DNA of 64,000 nucleotides. Source: a virus. The stretch is from positions 1 through 64,000 of IMG/VR virus record IMGVR_UViG_3300043436_003269; one strand, written 5' to 3'. The position numbers and the translations under genes are program-made. The notes below the pieces were generated by a model. The model had not been told where the DNA came from and did not search any database. It worked only from the letters and a program-made list of their open reading frames with translations. This document shows, piece by piece, positions 48,401 to 57,690 of this stretch. Positions within the stretch are counted from its first letter, which is position 1, and each line of letters begins with the position of its first letter.

Positions 48401-49609
48401 TTAATTTTGATTTACATTAAATTTTATTTCCTCTGAAGGAATATTCGCCTTTGATTCCATTAAGTCAACCATGTTGTCAAATTCAGTTTCAGCATCTTTG
48501 CGATATTGGTCCAATAAATCCTCATTAGACATTGCACCAAATTTCTCACTAAGTTTGGTTGTGTCAACATCATCATCATACATAATATGAAGTGTTTCGT
48601 CCAACTCTTCAGCTAAAGATAAAGATTCACAAATCACATTTAAGATTTTATAAGGATTGGCGTTTGATGATGGTCGTCTGTCCTCTAAATAACCTTTCCA
48701 TGTTTCACCAACACTTCTTGGAACTCTGATTGATGCACCTCTGTCTGAAATACCCCAACTAAATTTGTCAATTGCCTGAGTCTCATGTTTACCAGTCAAT
48801 CTCAAGTGATTGTCTGAACCATAGTTATCGATATGTTCTTTAGTTCTTGAGCCAAATACTTTGAAAATTGATTTGAAGTATTCTTCTCCGCCCTGTTCTC
48901 TCATTCTATTGTTTGAGAAGTTTGTGTGAAGTCCTGAGCCATTCCAATCACCGAATACCATAGGTTTAGGGTGAAATTCAATTTGTAATCCATGTTTCTC
49001 AGCAATTTTGTAAAGGAAATAACGAGACATCCATAAATCGTCAGAAGCGGTTAACTTACCTTTAGAAAATACTTGATACTCCCACTGACCTAAAGCAACT
49101 TCAGCATTGGTACCTTCAATACCAATATGGTATGCCAAACACATATCCAAATGTTCTTCAGTCAAACTTCTTCCAACCATTTGTCCACCAACACCACAAT
49201 AATATTTTCCTTGTGGGTCAATCGCACCTCCTCTATTAAATCCAAGGATTTCTTTATTATGAGCTGAGCGAATAAAATATTCTTGTTCAAATCCAACCCA
49301 AAAATCATTGTCTTCTTTACCTAATTTAGCTCTGTCATTTGTTTGGTGTGGTTTCCCATTACTACCCATTACCTCACACAGAACATAAATTCTGTCTGAG
49401 TTGTTAGAATACAACTTAACAGGTTTAAGGAAACAATCTGATGAGTATCCTTCTGCTTGCATAGTTGATGAGCCATCAAAACCCCATTCAGGAATATCGG
49501 TCAATAAAATAAGGTTTTCATATTTGAAATCCAATATTCTAACTTTACTTCTTAAGTTCGGCTCAGGTTTATATCCGTCGAGCCACACGTATTCTACTTT
49601 TCTTTTCAT
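48401..49609 (-). CDS. Glutamine synthetase, GSII-type
   Basis: This 402-aa enzyme condenses glutamate and ammonia using ATP. It has WGFDGSSTMQ (about 42-52), the Glu-binding GFEQEYFI (about 106-113), GDWNGSGLHTNFS (about 220-232, catalytic core), DRGASIRVPR (about 286-295) and DRRPSSNANPY (about 307-317), all hallmarks of eukaryotic-type GSII. The C-terminal ~60 acidic residues extend beyond the usual ~350. It is unusual in a phage; candidate auxiliary metabolic gene that could shift host nitrogen metabolism to nucleotide synthesis. Confidence 0.9.
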   Translation of the reverse strand: MKRKVEYVWLDGYKPEPNLRSKVRILDFKYENLILLTDIPEWGFDGSSTMQAEGYSSDCFLKPVKLYSNNSDRIYVLCEVMGSNGKPHQTNDRAKLGKEDNDFWVGFEQEYFIRSAHNKEILGFNRGGAIDPQGKYYCGVGGQMVGRSLTEEHLDMCLAYHIGIEGTNAEVALGQWEYQVFSKGKLTASDDLWMSRYFLYKIAEKHGLQIEFHPKPMVFGDWNGSGLHTNFSNNRMREQGGEEYFKSIFKVFGSRTKEHIDNYGSDNHLRLTGKHETQAIDKFSWGISDRGASIRVPRSVGETWKGYLEDRRPSSNANPYKILNVICESLSLAEELDETLHIMYDDDVDTTKLSEKFGAMSNEDLLDQYRKDAETEFDNMVDLMESKANIPSEEIKFNVNQN

Positions 49610-49620
49610 ACTGAAATTAT

Positions 49621-49809
49621 TTACACTGCTTTGACCACATAATAATCGTTTGCATATTTTGATTCTTCAATAATACCATCTTCCATGAGTTTGTCGAGGA
49701 TGGTTCTTGCCTCACTTTCGGGAACTCGAAGAATGTGAGATGCGATGTAGTTTATGTGAATGGGTTGTCTCAATTTAGACATCAAGGTTTTAGTTATTTT
49801 ATCTTCCAT
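49621..49809 (-). CDS. Small winged-helix-like protein, 62 aa
   Basis: The pattern MEDKITKTLMSKLRQPIHIN, YIASHILRVPESEARTILDK, LMEDGIIEESKYANDYYVVK is the three-helix plus wing shape of small wHTH domains. It could be a transcription regulator. It overlaps the next gene's stop by 1 base. Confidence 0.6.
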   Translation of the reverse strand: MEDKITKTLMSKLRQPIHINYIASHILRVPESEARTILDKLMEDGIIEESKYANDYYVVKAV

Positions 49810-49994
49810 TATCTTATTATTAGTTCCAAAATTTCTTTATCAGTTTTACCTTCCTCATGAAGTTTAAATATCTCACGACTTTTTTGGTCCATAAAAAAAA
49901 GAGCATCACTCTTACCGTAATACTCTTTCAGTTTATTGTTCTCAAGTGCCGACAAGCTTCTGTCGTAATTAATAAGTCGTTTATTGAATCCCAC
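49809..49994 (-). CDS. Unknown protein with GTG start, 61 aa
   Basis: The start codon is GTG at 49992-49994, supported by a TATATTTG box 4 nt upstream, which matches the spacing for other genes. (M)GFNKRLINYDRSLSALEN then a helical C-terminus (REIFKLHEEGKTDKEILELI). A DNA-binding helical protein is possible. Ends overlapping the wHTH gene. Confidence 0.65.
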   Translation of the reverse strand: MGFNKRLINYDRSLSALENNKLKEYYGKSDALFFMDQKSREIFKLHEEGKTDKEILELIIR

Positions 49995-49998
49995 GACA

Positions 49999-50006
49999 CA
50001 AATATA
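49999..50006 (-). promoter_or_regulatory. Class A promoter box (TATATTTG)
   Basis: It lies 4 nt before the GTG start, which is the reason to accept the GTG. Confidence 0.65.
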
Positions 50007-50012
50007 GGAAAA

Positions 50013-50792
50013 TTAAATTTCAGAGTCAAAGTTTTTTATCTTAGCCATATTAACAATTTGAAAAATATATGACATTATTTTTCTTTTCATAATTGGTACC
50101 ACGGTTTGTTCCATTGGGAAATCTTGGTTGCACGTCATTTCAAAGACAGGTAATGATATATAATTCTTTAATTTATTAAATGTTGAATGGTTTTCGATAA
50201 TTGTAAGTAGGGTTGTGTCATCAGGTTCACTCTGATAAATCTTGGTAAGAATCGTTTTGTTTGAATCCACACCACCTCTTCTTTTCTTGATTTGGTATTC
50301 CCAAACATAGATGTTGTTATTGAATTTTCTATAATAGAAAACATAACCACGCCCTGAAGCCAAGTTCTCTCGGTTCTTTTTAATTGAGATTTCAACACTA
50401 TCAAACACCATGTTCCAAATTGATTTGGCGGTGTTGAAAGCATCGTACAATTTGTGGTTGGAGTATTTTAAGGTCTTGTCCAATTCACCTTCCTCTTCTT
50501 TGGAAAGTTCTCTTGGTTTCTTTGGGTATAAATCTTTTAACAGGATTTCATCGTCACAAGATTGGAATTTCTTGTCTGTCAATAATATTGTATTCTCTTT
50601 GAATAAAGATTGGACGTTGGCTAAGTGTAATGATATTTCAACAAAGTCTGGGTAGATTTCAAAGTTCTCTAAGTTTTTCTCGCATTTTTGAATGTAATCC
50701 AATAAAGTATATTTGTTATATTCAAAGTCCAAAGGTTCTTTTAACATCCACTCTGGATTTAGCTTAAACGCCATTTTCTTTCTTCTCCCCAT
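50013..50792 (-). CDS. Unknown protein, 259 aa
   Basis: A soluble protein with a basic N-terminus (MGRRKKMAFKLNPEW), a conserved-looking LDFEYNKYTLLDYIQKCEKN, and a strand-rich C-terminal half (GYVFYYRKFNNNIYVWEYQI). No catalytic motif recognised. ATG 50792 used; ATG at 50774 (MAFKLNPEWML) is an alternative. Confidence 0.6.
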   Translation of the reverse strand: MGRRKKMAFKLNPEWMLKEPLDFEYNKYTLLDYIQKCEKNLENFEIYPDFVEISLHLANVQSLFKENTILLTDKKFQSCDDEILLKDLYPKKPRELSKEEEGELDKTLKYSNHKLYDAFNTAKSIWNMVFDSVEISIKKNRENLASGRGYVFYYRKFNNNIYVWEYQIKKRRGGVDSNKTILTKIYQSEPDDTTLLTIIENHSTFNKLKNYISLPVFEMTCNQDFPMEQTVVPIMKRKIMSYIFQIVNMAKIKNFDSEI

Positions 50793-50818
50793 ATAACAAT
50801 TATAACCAAATAAAAATC

Positions 50819-52576
50819 TTAATCAATTCTCATAACATAAAATAACTCATCTTGAATAGTAACTTCATCGGCACTTCCATCATATCCGTTTAATGTGTGA
50901 CCGTAACCATCTTCATCAATAACCGCTTTAATGAATGCATCTTTATCTACATATTCATTCCATTCCAATCCCCACTCATTCATAAACCCTTCTATATCAT
51001 TGTTTGCTTCTCGAACTCTATCTGAGATAATTTCTTCAATTAATTCATCAGGGAAGTCACCTTCTGGGTCCTCCTTAATTTCTTCAATCTCTTGTTCCAT
51101 CTCATCAATCGATTCTTGTAGTTCATCAATTTTTTCTTGGATTTCTTCATCATCTTCACCATCCATGTCACTTTCCAATCTTGAAATGTACTCACTCAAT
51201 CTTTGGATTTTATCTTCCCTAACTTTAACGTCTTCTTCTTGTTTTCTTGACAATTCCCTTTCCGATTCTTCGATGTAAATCTCAGGATTTTGATAAACAT
51301 CTTGATTAAATAAATCTTCGGCATATGCAATAACTGCATCATAATCAAGGTGTTGTCTCACGAAATTAGAATTGAATCCCTCATAACCTACATCATCAAT
51401 CAATTGTTCTACATATTCCTCAGCACTTGATTGCATTTCACGTTCGTTTCCAACTGCATATCTACGGTCTTCCAAGTCAGGAACTCCAATCACTTCAAAT
51501 TCATCTGTATCATAATAAGAACCTGTTGGGATGATATTGTAAACATCAATCTTTTGGTCCAATTCTTCCAACTCATCTTCAAGTTCACCAATCTCCGCCA
51601 ACAAATCATTTCTTACTTCATCATCATTATCAAATTCTGCTTGAAGTTGGTCAATCTCAGTTTCGATTCTGGCAATCTCACCTCGGTCCAAGTTGGTTAA
51701 TATCTCAGCATCTCCATTATCAGATAAAAACTCCAATAAGGCATGAGCCCTTAAACCTTCATCAGGACAATTAGGACCCAAAGCCCATTCATTATCAATA
51801 CGTCTTTCTTGAGCTTCCTCTTCTCGTTGTCTTAATATTTGAGCTTGTCTTGCTCTTTCCAATCGGTCTCTTTCTTTACGAGCCAACTCTTTATCCTTAA
51901 AAATCTTAACTTGTTCAGGATATTCTGAATTAAGATAGTCGTCAACAGAACTTAATATTTCATTCAATTTGTTTGTTCCGATAATCCACCCACTATTAAC
52001 CGTAGCATCCAATGCATCATAATATGTTTTATCCCCATCAAATTTTTGAAGTAATGCAACTTTATAGAACTTATTGTCAGATGGTGCTTGTCGGTCTAAT
52101 ATATAAAACAACTTACCATCTTCATTATACCTTTTGAACTGATGGTCAGTAGATGCTGCAGTACACCACTTAGTACCCTTACCATAATAACAAGACGTAT
52201 CATAAGTTAATGGATTAACAACAAAAAATCTACCGTCATCATATACAACATTACCTCCCTCAACTTTCTTAACAATTCGTCTTTGTCTTGTTTGGTAATC
52301 GGTTAAGGCTGAAAATAATTGACCGATACTCTTATATTGATATAGGTCAGTGATTGGAAGGTTGCTTGAAATCTTTTGGAACGCATTAAGAGCAGTTTCA
52401 ATCTTTGAAAGGTTCTCGTCAAAGTTAACCCCATCCATATGTTTACCAACCCAGTCCAAATATTTCTGTGGGACTGACTTTAATATCTTCTTTATATTCT
52501 CCTCACCAAACTTTTGTGAGTACTTGGCTTTGAAATCGTCAATTCTACCTTCTTGTATTAATTTTAAAAAATCCAT
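50819..52576 (-). CDS. WCT-domain protein 2 with long acidic coiled coil
   Basis: This 585-aa protein (start MDFLKLIQEGRIDDFKAKYS) has an N-terminal helical domain, then the shared domain (about 125-200: VVNPLTYDTSCYYGKGTKWC, FKRYNEDGKLFYILD, KFYKVALLQ), and a very acidic coiled-coil C-terminal half (QAEFDNDDEVRNDLLAEIGE and on to SDRVREANND). A TATTTATC box lies 13 nt upstream of the chosen ATG, with a class A box at 52620-52627. The extension between these boxes is treated as leader. A regulator or scaffold role is possible. Confidence 0.65.
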   Translation of the reverse strand: MDFLKLIQEGRIDDFKAKYSQKFGEENIKKILKSVPQKYLDWVGKHMDGVNFDENLSKIETALNAFQKISSNLPITDLYQYKSIGQLFSALTDYQTRQRRIVKKVEGGNVVYDDGRFFVVNPLTYDTSCYYGKGTKWCTAASTDHQFKRYNEDGKLFYILDRQAPSDNKFYKVALLQKFDGDKTYYDALDATVNSGWIIGTNKLNEILSSVDDYLNSEYPEQVKIFKDKELARKERDRLERARQAQILRQREEEAQERRIDNEWALGPNCPDEGLRAHALLEFLSDNGDAEILTNLDRGEIARIETEIDQLQAEFDNDDEVRNDLLAEIGELEDELEELDQKIDVYNIIPTGSYYDTDEFEVIGVPDLEDRRYAVGNEREMQSSAEEYVEQLIDDVGYEGFNSNFVRQHLDYDAVIAYAEDLFNQDVYQNPEIYIEESERELSRKQEEDVKVREDKIQRLSEYISRLESDMDGEDDEEIQEKIDELQESIDEMEQEIEEIKEDPEGDFPDELIEEIISDRVREANNDIEGFMNEWGLEWNEYVDKDAFIKAVIDEDGYGHTLNGYDGSADEVTIQDELFYVMRID

Positions 52577-52619
52577 CGTATCTTTAATTGATAAATATTC
52601 TTTTAGTCTTATATTTCCA

Positions 52620-52627
52620 CAAAGATA
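52620..52627 (-). promoter_or_regulatory. Class A promoter box (TATCTTTG)
   Basis: It is 43 nt upstream of the WCT protein 2 start; a class B box (52590-52597) lies between. Confidence 0.5.
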
Positions 52628-52672
52628 GTATTTATTATCAGGAAACAAATAAACTAACTAAAATACAATACC

Positions 52673-52834
52673 ATGGGATGCGGATGCAAAAATAATGGAA
52701 ACCAATCACAACAGCCTTCACCTCAACAGGTTCAACAGGCTGCGGCTCAGAGACAACAAACTAACGAAAGTGTCAAAGCAGCTATCAAAAAAACGGTTGA
52801 AAAGTACTACAACGTAAACAAAACTAGTAAGTAA
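52673..52834 (+). CDS. Small Cys-rich, Gln-rich protein, 53 aa
   Basis: MGCGCKNNGNQSQQPSPQQV begins this protein, which ends with a basic helix (VKAAIKKTVEKYYNVNKTSK). Similar Cys-rich start is seen in the 60132-60275 protein ([12 protein letters not shown]). A strong terminator follows. Expressed small structural or membrane-associated protein is plausible. Confidence 0.65.
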   Translation: MGCGCKNNGNQSQQPSPQQVQQAAAQRQQTNESVKAAIKKTVEKYYNVNKTSK

Positions 52835-52860
52835 TTAACTAAGTTTAAAGAAATTAAGGA

Positions 52861-52887
52861 GGGGACAATGAAAATTGTCCCTTTTTT
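52861..52887 (+). terminator. Strong terminator with GAAA tetraloop
   Basis: GGGACAAT GAAA ATTGTCCC followed by T6, a textbook intrinsic terminator. Confidence 0.93.
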
Positions 52888-52889
52888 CG

Positions 52890-52897
52890 TATTTATA
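52890..52897 (+). promoter_or_regulatory. Class B promoter box (TATTTATA)
   Basis: It lies 4 nt before the ATG at 52902, directly after the terminator U tract. Confidence 0.65.
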
Positions 52898-52901
52898 TTA
52901 T

Positions 52902-53903
52902 ATGGAAATTGAAGACCTAATAGATGATTATAATAATGGTAATGAATCCGAATGGATGAAATACTTTAATGATGAACTTAATGTGTTTTTCAAATATGCC
53001 CATAGACGAGGATTTTTCGATAAATTAGATATTTTAGATGAACATCAAAATGAATATCTATTATTCTTATATTCAATAGACAAGCCTGAATTTTATAGAT
53101 TAATTACCGAAGAATATTTACACGATGTTGATATGATTGACGGTAAACCTTATTTGACAACTAACGACAAAGGTGGTAATTTATCCAAATTGTTTTGTGA
53201 TAATAGACGTAATGATTTATCTCGTGGTACCGTGGAATCCATTCTTAATGGTGATAATGATTTGGACGGATGGAATGGTTATGACCTTACAGATAATGTC
53301 TATAGAGATGTAATTCAAGAATTAACCAAAGCCAACTTAACAAGATTAAAAGAATACATTGTAGATACACTTAATGGTTCTCAAATTGAACCTCAAACAG
53401 AATTACTTCAATCAATTGCCGAAACTCAAGGAACTGATTACTCAACCATCAATAATGATAATATAGATGAAGTTGTTGATGATGAAGAAACAATGAAGGA
53501 AATCATGAATGATGAGTTATCTGATTTGAAAAATGAATTGTATTATATCTACGAGACTTCATATAATAACGCATACGAAGACAAATTATATAAAGAGGTT
53601 ACAGGTGAATTAGAAAAATATTTTGACATGCCAAATGGGAAATGGTCAAGTAGACCACACCAGTATAAAAAGGAAACCCAAGTTGAAATCTTCCAAGTCC
53701 CAATACATAACTTTGAAAGTAATATATTAGATTACTTGAATAGGAGCAAAGGGTGGGGTTATAATAGTACTCTCGAATATTGGGGGAGTTACATAGATGT
53801 ATTAACCGAGGATGACGAATGTTTGAGTGTTTACCCATCGGATTACGCCGACTCAAGAGAGGTAGATAAAAATATCAATATATACTTTAACGATTACATT
53901 TAA
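52902..53903 (+). CDS. Unknown acidic protein, 333 aa
   Basis: Start 52902 chosen (4 nt after class B box). An acidic helical protein (MEIEDLIDDYNNGNESEWMK, HDVDMIDGKPYLTTNDKGGN, DELSDLKNELYYIYE), with a C-terminal strand-rich part. No family recognised. It is followed by a second unknown gene (53966) on the same strand. Confidence 0.65.
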   Translation: MEIEDLIDDYNNGNESEWMKYFNDELNVFFKYAHRRGFFDKLDILDEHQNEYLLFLYSIDKPEFYRLITEEYLHDVDMIDGKPYLTTNDKGGNLSKLFCDNRRNDLSRGTVESILNGDNDLDGWNGYDLTDNVYRDVIQELTKANLTRLKEYIVDTLNGSQIEPQTELLQSIAETQGTDYSTINNDNIDEVVDDEETMKEIMNDELSDLKNELYYIYETSYNNAYEDKLYKEVTGELEKYFDMPNGKWSSRPHQYKKETQVEIFQVPIHNFESNILDYLNRSKGWGYNSTLEYWGSYIDVLTEDDECLSVYPSDYADSREVDKNINIYFNDYI

Positions 53904-53965
53904 TATTCTTTTTGTGAATTTAATTGTTTATACTTAAACAAGAATAAATTTCAAAAGAAATACCA

Positions 53966-54727
53966 ATGATATTAAAATCACCAACAAGCAAACTATCAAT
54001 AGTTAATTTATTTGCAGATTTCATATTAAATCAAATTCCAAAAGACGAGGAAAGTATTATCCAAGTCGCCGACTGTTTAAACTTTTATGTAATCAAAGGT
54101 AAAACCACATACAAAGAACCTTTAGACATTGCAAAAATAAAGGACGAATTCATAACAAAATTTGAAGAATTAATGGGTGATTTAAAGTTATCTCATACGA
54201 TAGATTTGATTGAGTACGATTCAAAGTTAAGACCATCAGAAAGTTTAACCTTCTCTTACCATAACAATTCGACCAATTGTTCATACCATAAAACACAATG
54301 TGAAGAATTTTTGTTAGATAATACCAACTCATACGATTATAACTTCCACTTAAAACAAATCTCAGAAGATAATAATTTAATTTTTTGTTCTGAGTTTCCT
54401 CATGGTTATTCTTTGAAACAGGGACGGTTGATGTATTATTATGGGAAACATATTTTCTACAACATACCATACAATTACCCATTTTCAACTCTGACATTTA
54501 CAATGTCAACAACCAAAGATGAATATGGCGATGTATCATTCTCAGTTAAAAACGCAAATCAAAAAGAAGATGAGACTTTAAGGTCTGCCATATTAGATGT
54601 ATTTGACTTTGACATGTCCTCATTAGATAAAGACATAAAAAAAGTGGATTGGTCTATTGAAGTTACCAACCCACTTGAGGATTATGACTTTCTTAAACAG
54701 AAAGTTAAAGATTTTGTAATTTTTTAA
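53966..54727 (+). CDS. Unknown protein, 253 aa
   Basis: A soluble protein with a Ser/Asn-rich beta middle (PSESLTFSYHNNSTNCSYHK) and a C-terminal helix. It converges with the glutaredoxin gene (overlap of 4 bases at the ends). No family recognised. Confidence 0.65.
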   Translation: MILKSPTSKLSIVNLFADFILNQIPKDEESIIQVADCLNFYVIKGKTTYKEPLDIAKIKDEFITKFEELMGDLKLSHTIDLIEYDSKLRPSESLTFSYHNNSTNCSYHKTQCEEFLLDNTNSYDYNFHLKQISEDNNLIFCSEFPHGYSLKQGRLMYYYGKHIFYNIPYNYPFSTLTFTMSTTKDEYGDVSFSVKNANQKEDETLRSAILDVFDFDMSSLDKDIKKVDWSIEVTNPLEDYDFLKQKVKDFVIF

Positions 54728-55023
54728 ATCAGACCAACTTTTTTTCTGTGTTCTTGGATGATTGAGAGAGCCTCTCTCAACTCATCATAATTTCTTTCAG
54801 GCGCATATAAGAAAGATTCATGTTTTTCATTATCAGTTTCAATAATTAATAACGCAGGAATCATATCGTTATCGGTGACTTCAGTAAACAACTGATATTC
54901 CTCATCGTAATCGTCAATATCTCTATCAAAGAATTCAATTCCTTCATTAGTTAACATTTCTTTGAAGTCTGTACAAAAAGGACATCCCTTCATTGTATAC
55001 ACTATTACATTTAAATCTTTCAT
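54724..55023 (-). CDS. Glutaredoxin-like protein
   Basis: This 99-aa thiol-disulfide protein has a CPFC active site (about residues 14-17, in YTMKGCPFCTDF), the thioredoxin-fold strand order, and a cis-Pro loop (MIPALLII). It may supply reductant for phage ribonucleotide reductase; the reductase gene is not in the window. It precedes, by 5 bases, the thioredoxin gene. Confidence 0.88.
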   Translation of the reverse strand: MKDLNVIVYTMKGCPFCTDFKEMLTNEGIEFFDRDIDDYDEEYQLFTEVTDNDMIPALLIIETDNEKHESFLYAPERNYDELREALSIIQEHRKKVGLI

Positions 55024-55028
55024 ATTAA

Positions 55029-55349
55029 TTAGTTAAGTAATCCAAGGACTTCTGCTGGTGACATAACACCCGCTCTTGAATATACTTCAGAACCTTCCTT
55101 GAAAATTTTTATTGTCGGTACGCTTCTAATACCCAACTCTCTCATGTAATCCATGTCGCTATCGACATCGAATTTATAAATATTATATTTAGGTCTGTCA
55201 GTTGATTCACTAATCAACGATTCGTTTACTTTACCTAAGTTGTTTAACATTACCTTACACGGTCCACACCAAGTGGCATATAAGTCCAATACGAAGTTTT
55301 CTCCGTTGCTAATTTTTTTTCTTAATTCATTTGCTGTTAGTTGTTCCAT
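55029..55349 (-). CDS. Thioredoxin-like protein
   Basis: This 106-aa protein has the CGPC active site (about residues 26-32, in LYATWCGPCKVM), cis-Pro region (IRSVPTIKIFKEG) and C-terminal helix, i.e. full thioredoxin. It is next to the glutaredoxin gene, so redox supply is the likely role. Overlaps the upstream gene by 23 bases. Confidence 0.92.
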   Translation of the reverse strand: MEQLTANELRKKISNGENFVLDLYATWCGPCKVMLNNLGKVNESLISESTDRPKYNIYKFDVDSDMDYMRELGIRSVPTIKIFKEGSEVYSRAGVMSPAEVLGLLN

Positions 55350-55662
55350 TCTTATATGTTTTTAATAATTGTCCTATAAATAATTTTAATTCGTTTAATT
55401 GTTCTTCTCGATAATAAATAGCCAAACTTTTATCATCCATAGCACTTTTAAATAAATATAAATAAAATGATTGTTTGGTTAAATATATTTTACTTCTTGT
55501 TTTAAATTCACCTGTCTTGAACTCCATCCAATTATCACTATAAACTGTGGTGAATGTACGACCATCCAAGAACTTTTGAAAATCGTCAGGAACATCAAGT
55601 TCCAAAGTTGAAAATGGTTTCCCATCTTCAATACCTATTATATATTCAGGTTTACTTACCAT
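55327..55662 (-). CDS. Unknown protein, 111 aa
   Basis: A beta-rich protein (MVSKPEYIIGIEDGKPFSTL, TFTTVYSDNWMEFKTGEFKT) with a C-terminal helix. It lies between the thioredoxin and PcfJ-like genes and overlaps both. No family recognised. Confidence 0.6.
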   Translation of the reverse strand: MVSKPEYIIGIEDGKPFSTLELDVPDDFQKFLDGRTFTTVYSDNWMEFKTGEFKTRSKIYLTKQSFYLYLFKSAMDDKSLAIYYREEQLNELKLFIGQLLKTYKNGTTNSK

Positions 55663-57308
55663 AGATTATAGTCATTAATTTCTTTTGTATCCCAAACCAA
55701 GCGGCCAGTAGTGTTCCAATTAGAAGAAGATTCAAGTTCCAAACCAGACTTGAGAACCTTTTTAATCTTAACCGTATCGAATTCTTTTTCATTTATATAA
55801 TATAACATACGTTCATCCAATTTCAATAGAACCTCATTCCAATTTTCAGGTAATCCCTTATTAAACCTACCCAAAGATTGGACTCTATTAATATGGACAT
55901 TTTCATTCATTAAACTTTTGGTCATATTATATTCAATCGTTGCCCTTTCTTCTGAGTCAACACCACCTTTACGGAGTGATACAATAATGGAACCAGCCTT
56001 GCCAACATATGTTTTAACACAATTGGATTGAACCGCACTCTCCTCGTTATAGTTATTACTATTATCAAGTACGACAGGGTAATACACCCCATCACCAAAT
56101 GTAATTGGTTTCGATATCACCGTATAGGTATAATCAGGATATTGTCGATAATACGTACCTTGTCGATACGATTGGAGCTTATCCGTCCAATCCAAGTGTT
56201 CGTGTCTGAAATCACTTCTATTATCGTCAGACGCCATCCATTTAACGTTAGGTTCATACAATTTTAAATCAGTGTAGAATCTAATGTGGTCAAAGAATGT
56301 TGACCCATCCAAAGTACCATTAATAATAACCTGTTTGAATAACTTAAACACACGTTTCAATTCTTCAGTGGTAACAAACTCCAAGAAGGTTTCATGAGGT
56401 GGGTAATACAAAATATCAGAATTTAAACATTTCAAGATTAACTCCTCATCTTGGTTCATCCAATCATCCCCAAACATATTACGTCCATATTCATACATAC
56501 GAAGATTCAAATCATCACAAGTATGTAGTGCCTTTTTAATCTTCTTACCTGAAAATTTATTTAAATCCATAATAGCGTCTACCATTCGATTACCATTTTT
56601 CTTCAAAGATTTTTTAATCTCAGGCCCAAACCAAGCACTAGTATATATATGGAAATTATTTGGGAATTTAACTCCCCTCTTGGTCAGATAAAATTTGAAT
56701 AACCTTTGGTTCCAAGTCAGGTCCCCAAAACCTTCATTTGGGTCAATCGCGTTGATGAACGCAGAAATAGCATCATTAGAAATTTCAACATCCTTATTAT
56801 GAATCCTGAGCCGATTTCTAATTAATGAAGCCAACACCATTAATGGTTCACCAAAAAAATAATTACGTCTTATTCGTTTTCTCGACTTTGTCTTTAAATG
56901 GTAATTATCAATCCCCCCAACATATACATCACCCGTTTTTGTATTCACACTAATAAACTGAACGTTCTTACTTTGTTTAAACCAAACAACACCAGGTCGT
57001 CTGTGTTTAAAATTATAAAACAATTTGATAGCAACTTTATCACCATCTCGTTCTACAACAACCGTACTATTAATTATATGAACAGAACACATTTGGTCTG
57101 CAAATCGAGCAACAAACTCCTCTTCAGTATCGTTAGTTTTTTTATGAATAAATAATGGGTGTTTTTTAGTAGGAACAGGACCAACCTCAGCATCAAAACC
57201 AAGTATCTCGTCTTTAATTTTTTTTCTAAAATAAGGGAAAGGACTATAAGGTTCGTGTTCAACCGTTTCATACTTTGAATACTCCTTTTTAAATAACACC
57301 TCTTTCAT
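55656..57308 (-). CDS. PcfJ-like protein, 550 aa
   Basis: The region around residues 425-470 (NNYNEESAVQSNCVKTYVGK, then GSIIVSLRKGGVDSEERATI) matches the PcfJ-like C-terminal pattern with a conserved Gln-x-x-Cys-Val and following Tyr. The N-terminal 400 residues are charged and mostly helical, with KKIKKALHTCDD. Homologs of this type occur in conjugative elements and phages; function is not known. The start is set by TATATTTG 4 nt upstream. Confidence 0.6.
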   Translation of the reverse strand: MKEVLFKKEYSKYETVEHEPYSPFPYFRKKIKDEILGFDAEVGPVPTKKHPLFIHKKTNDTEEEFVARFADQMCSVHIINSTVVVERDGDKVAIKLFYNFKHRRPGVVWFKQSKNVQFISVNTKTGDVYVGGIDNYHLKTKSRKRIRRNYFFGEPLMVLASLIRNRLRIHNKDVEISNDAISAFINAIDPNEGFGDLTWNQRLFKFYLTKRGVKFPNNFHIYTSAWFGPEIKKSLKKNGNRMVDAIMDLNKFSGKKIKKALHTCDDLNLRMYEYGRNMFGDDWMNQDEELILKCLNSDILYYPPHETFLEFVTTEELKRVFKLFKQVIINGTLDGSTFFDHIRFYTDLKLYEPNVKWMASDDNRSDFRHEHLDWTDKLQSYRQGTYYRQYPDYTYTVISKPITFGDGVYYPVVLDNSNNYNEESAVQSNCVKTYVGKAGSIIVSLRKGGVDSEERATIEYNMTKSLMNENVHINRVQSLGRFNKGLPENWNEVLLKLDERMLYYINEKEFDTVKIKKVLKSGLELESSSNWNTTGRLVWDTKEINDYNLW

Positions 57309-57312
57309 ATTA

Positions 57313-57320
57313 CAAATATA
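57313..57320 (-). promoter_or_regulatory. Class A promoter box (TATATTTG)
   Basis: It lies 4 nt before the PcfJ-like ATG and just after a terminator. Confidence 0.7.
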
Positions 57321-57332
57321 ATAAAATAAAAA

Positions 57333-57352
57333 TGGGAGACAAAATGTCCCCC
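57333..57352 (-). terminator. Intrinsic terminator
   Basis: TGGGGGACA / TGTCTCCCA stem with one mismatch, T tail on the minus strand; it ends the 57377 gene. Confidence 0.75.
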
Positions 57353-57376
57353 ACCTTTTTTATTAAATGAATAAAT

Positions 57377-57664
57377 TTAATTCAGGATAATGTTTCCAAA
57401 TTTTGTTTCCATAATGAAACTTTCCAATTTTTCCTTCTTGGGACTATTTGGGTCTTTACCATTCAAGACTACACAGATGTCAAGAATTTGTCTTTGAGTT
57501 AAAGAAACGTCATCACCTTTATTAATATTATTAAGTGAAGTCTCTCTAATCTTATCATAAAACTCATCTTCTTTCCCTCTCGGTATTAGCGTAAAAAGGT
57601 CATCAGGATTATTCTTGAAAAATTTGATAAATCCATTCATGTATATTTCAACATCAACATTCAT
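57377..57664 (-). CDS. Unknown protein, 95 aa
   Basis: MNVDVEIYMNGFIKFFKNNP begins a helix-rich, soluble protein (DDLFTLIPRGKEDEFYDKIR ... SLTQRQILDICVVLNGKDPN). It lies between the PcfJ-like gene and the WCT/LRR gene. No family recognised. Confidence 0.65.
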   Translation of the reverse strand: MNVDVEIYMNGFIKFFKNNPDDLFTLIPRGKEDEFYDKIRETSLNNINKGDDVSLTQRQILDICVVLNGKDPNSPKKEKLESFIMETKFGNIILN

Positions 57665-57690
57665 TAAAGTAAGTTTTAAAAGTTAAACAA

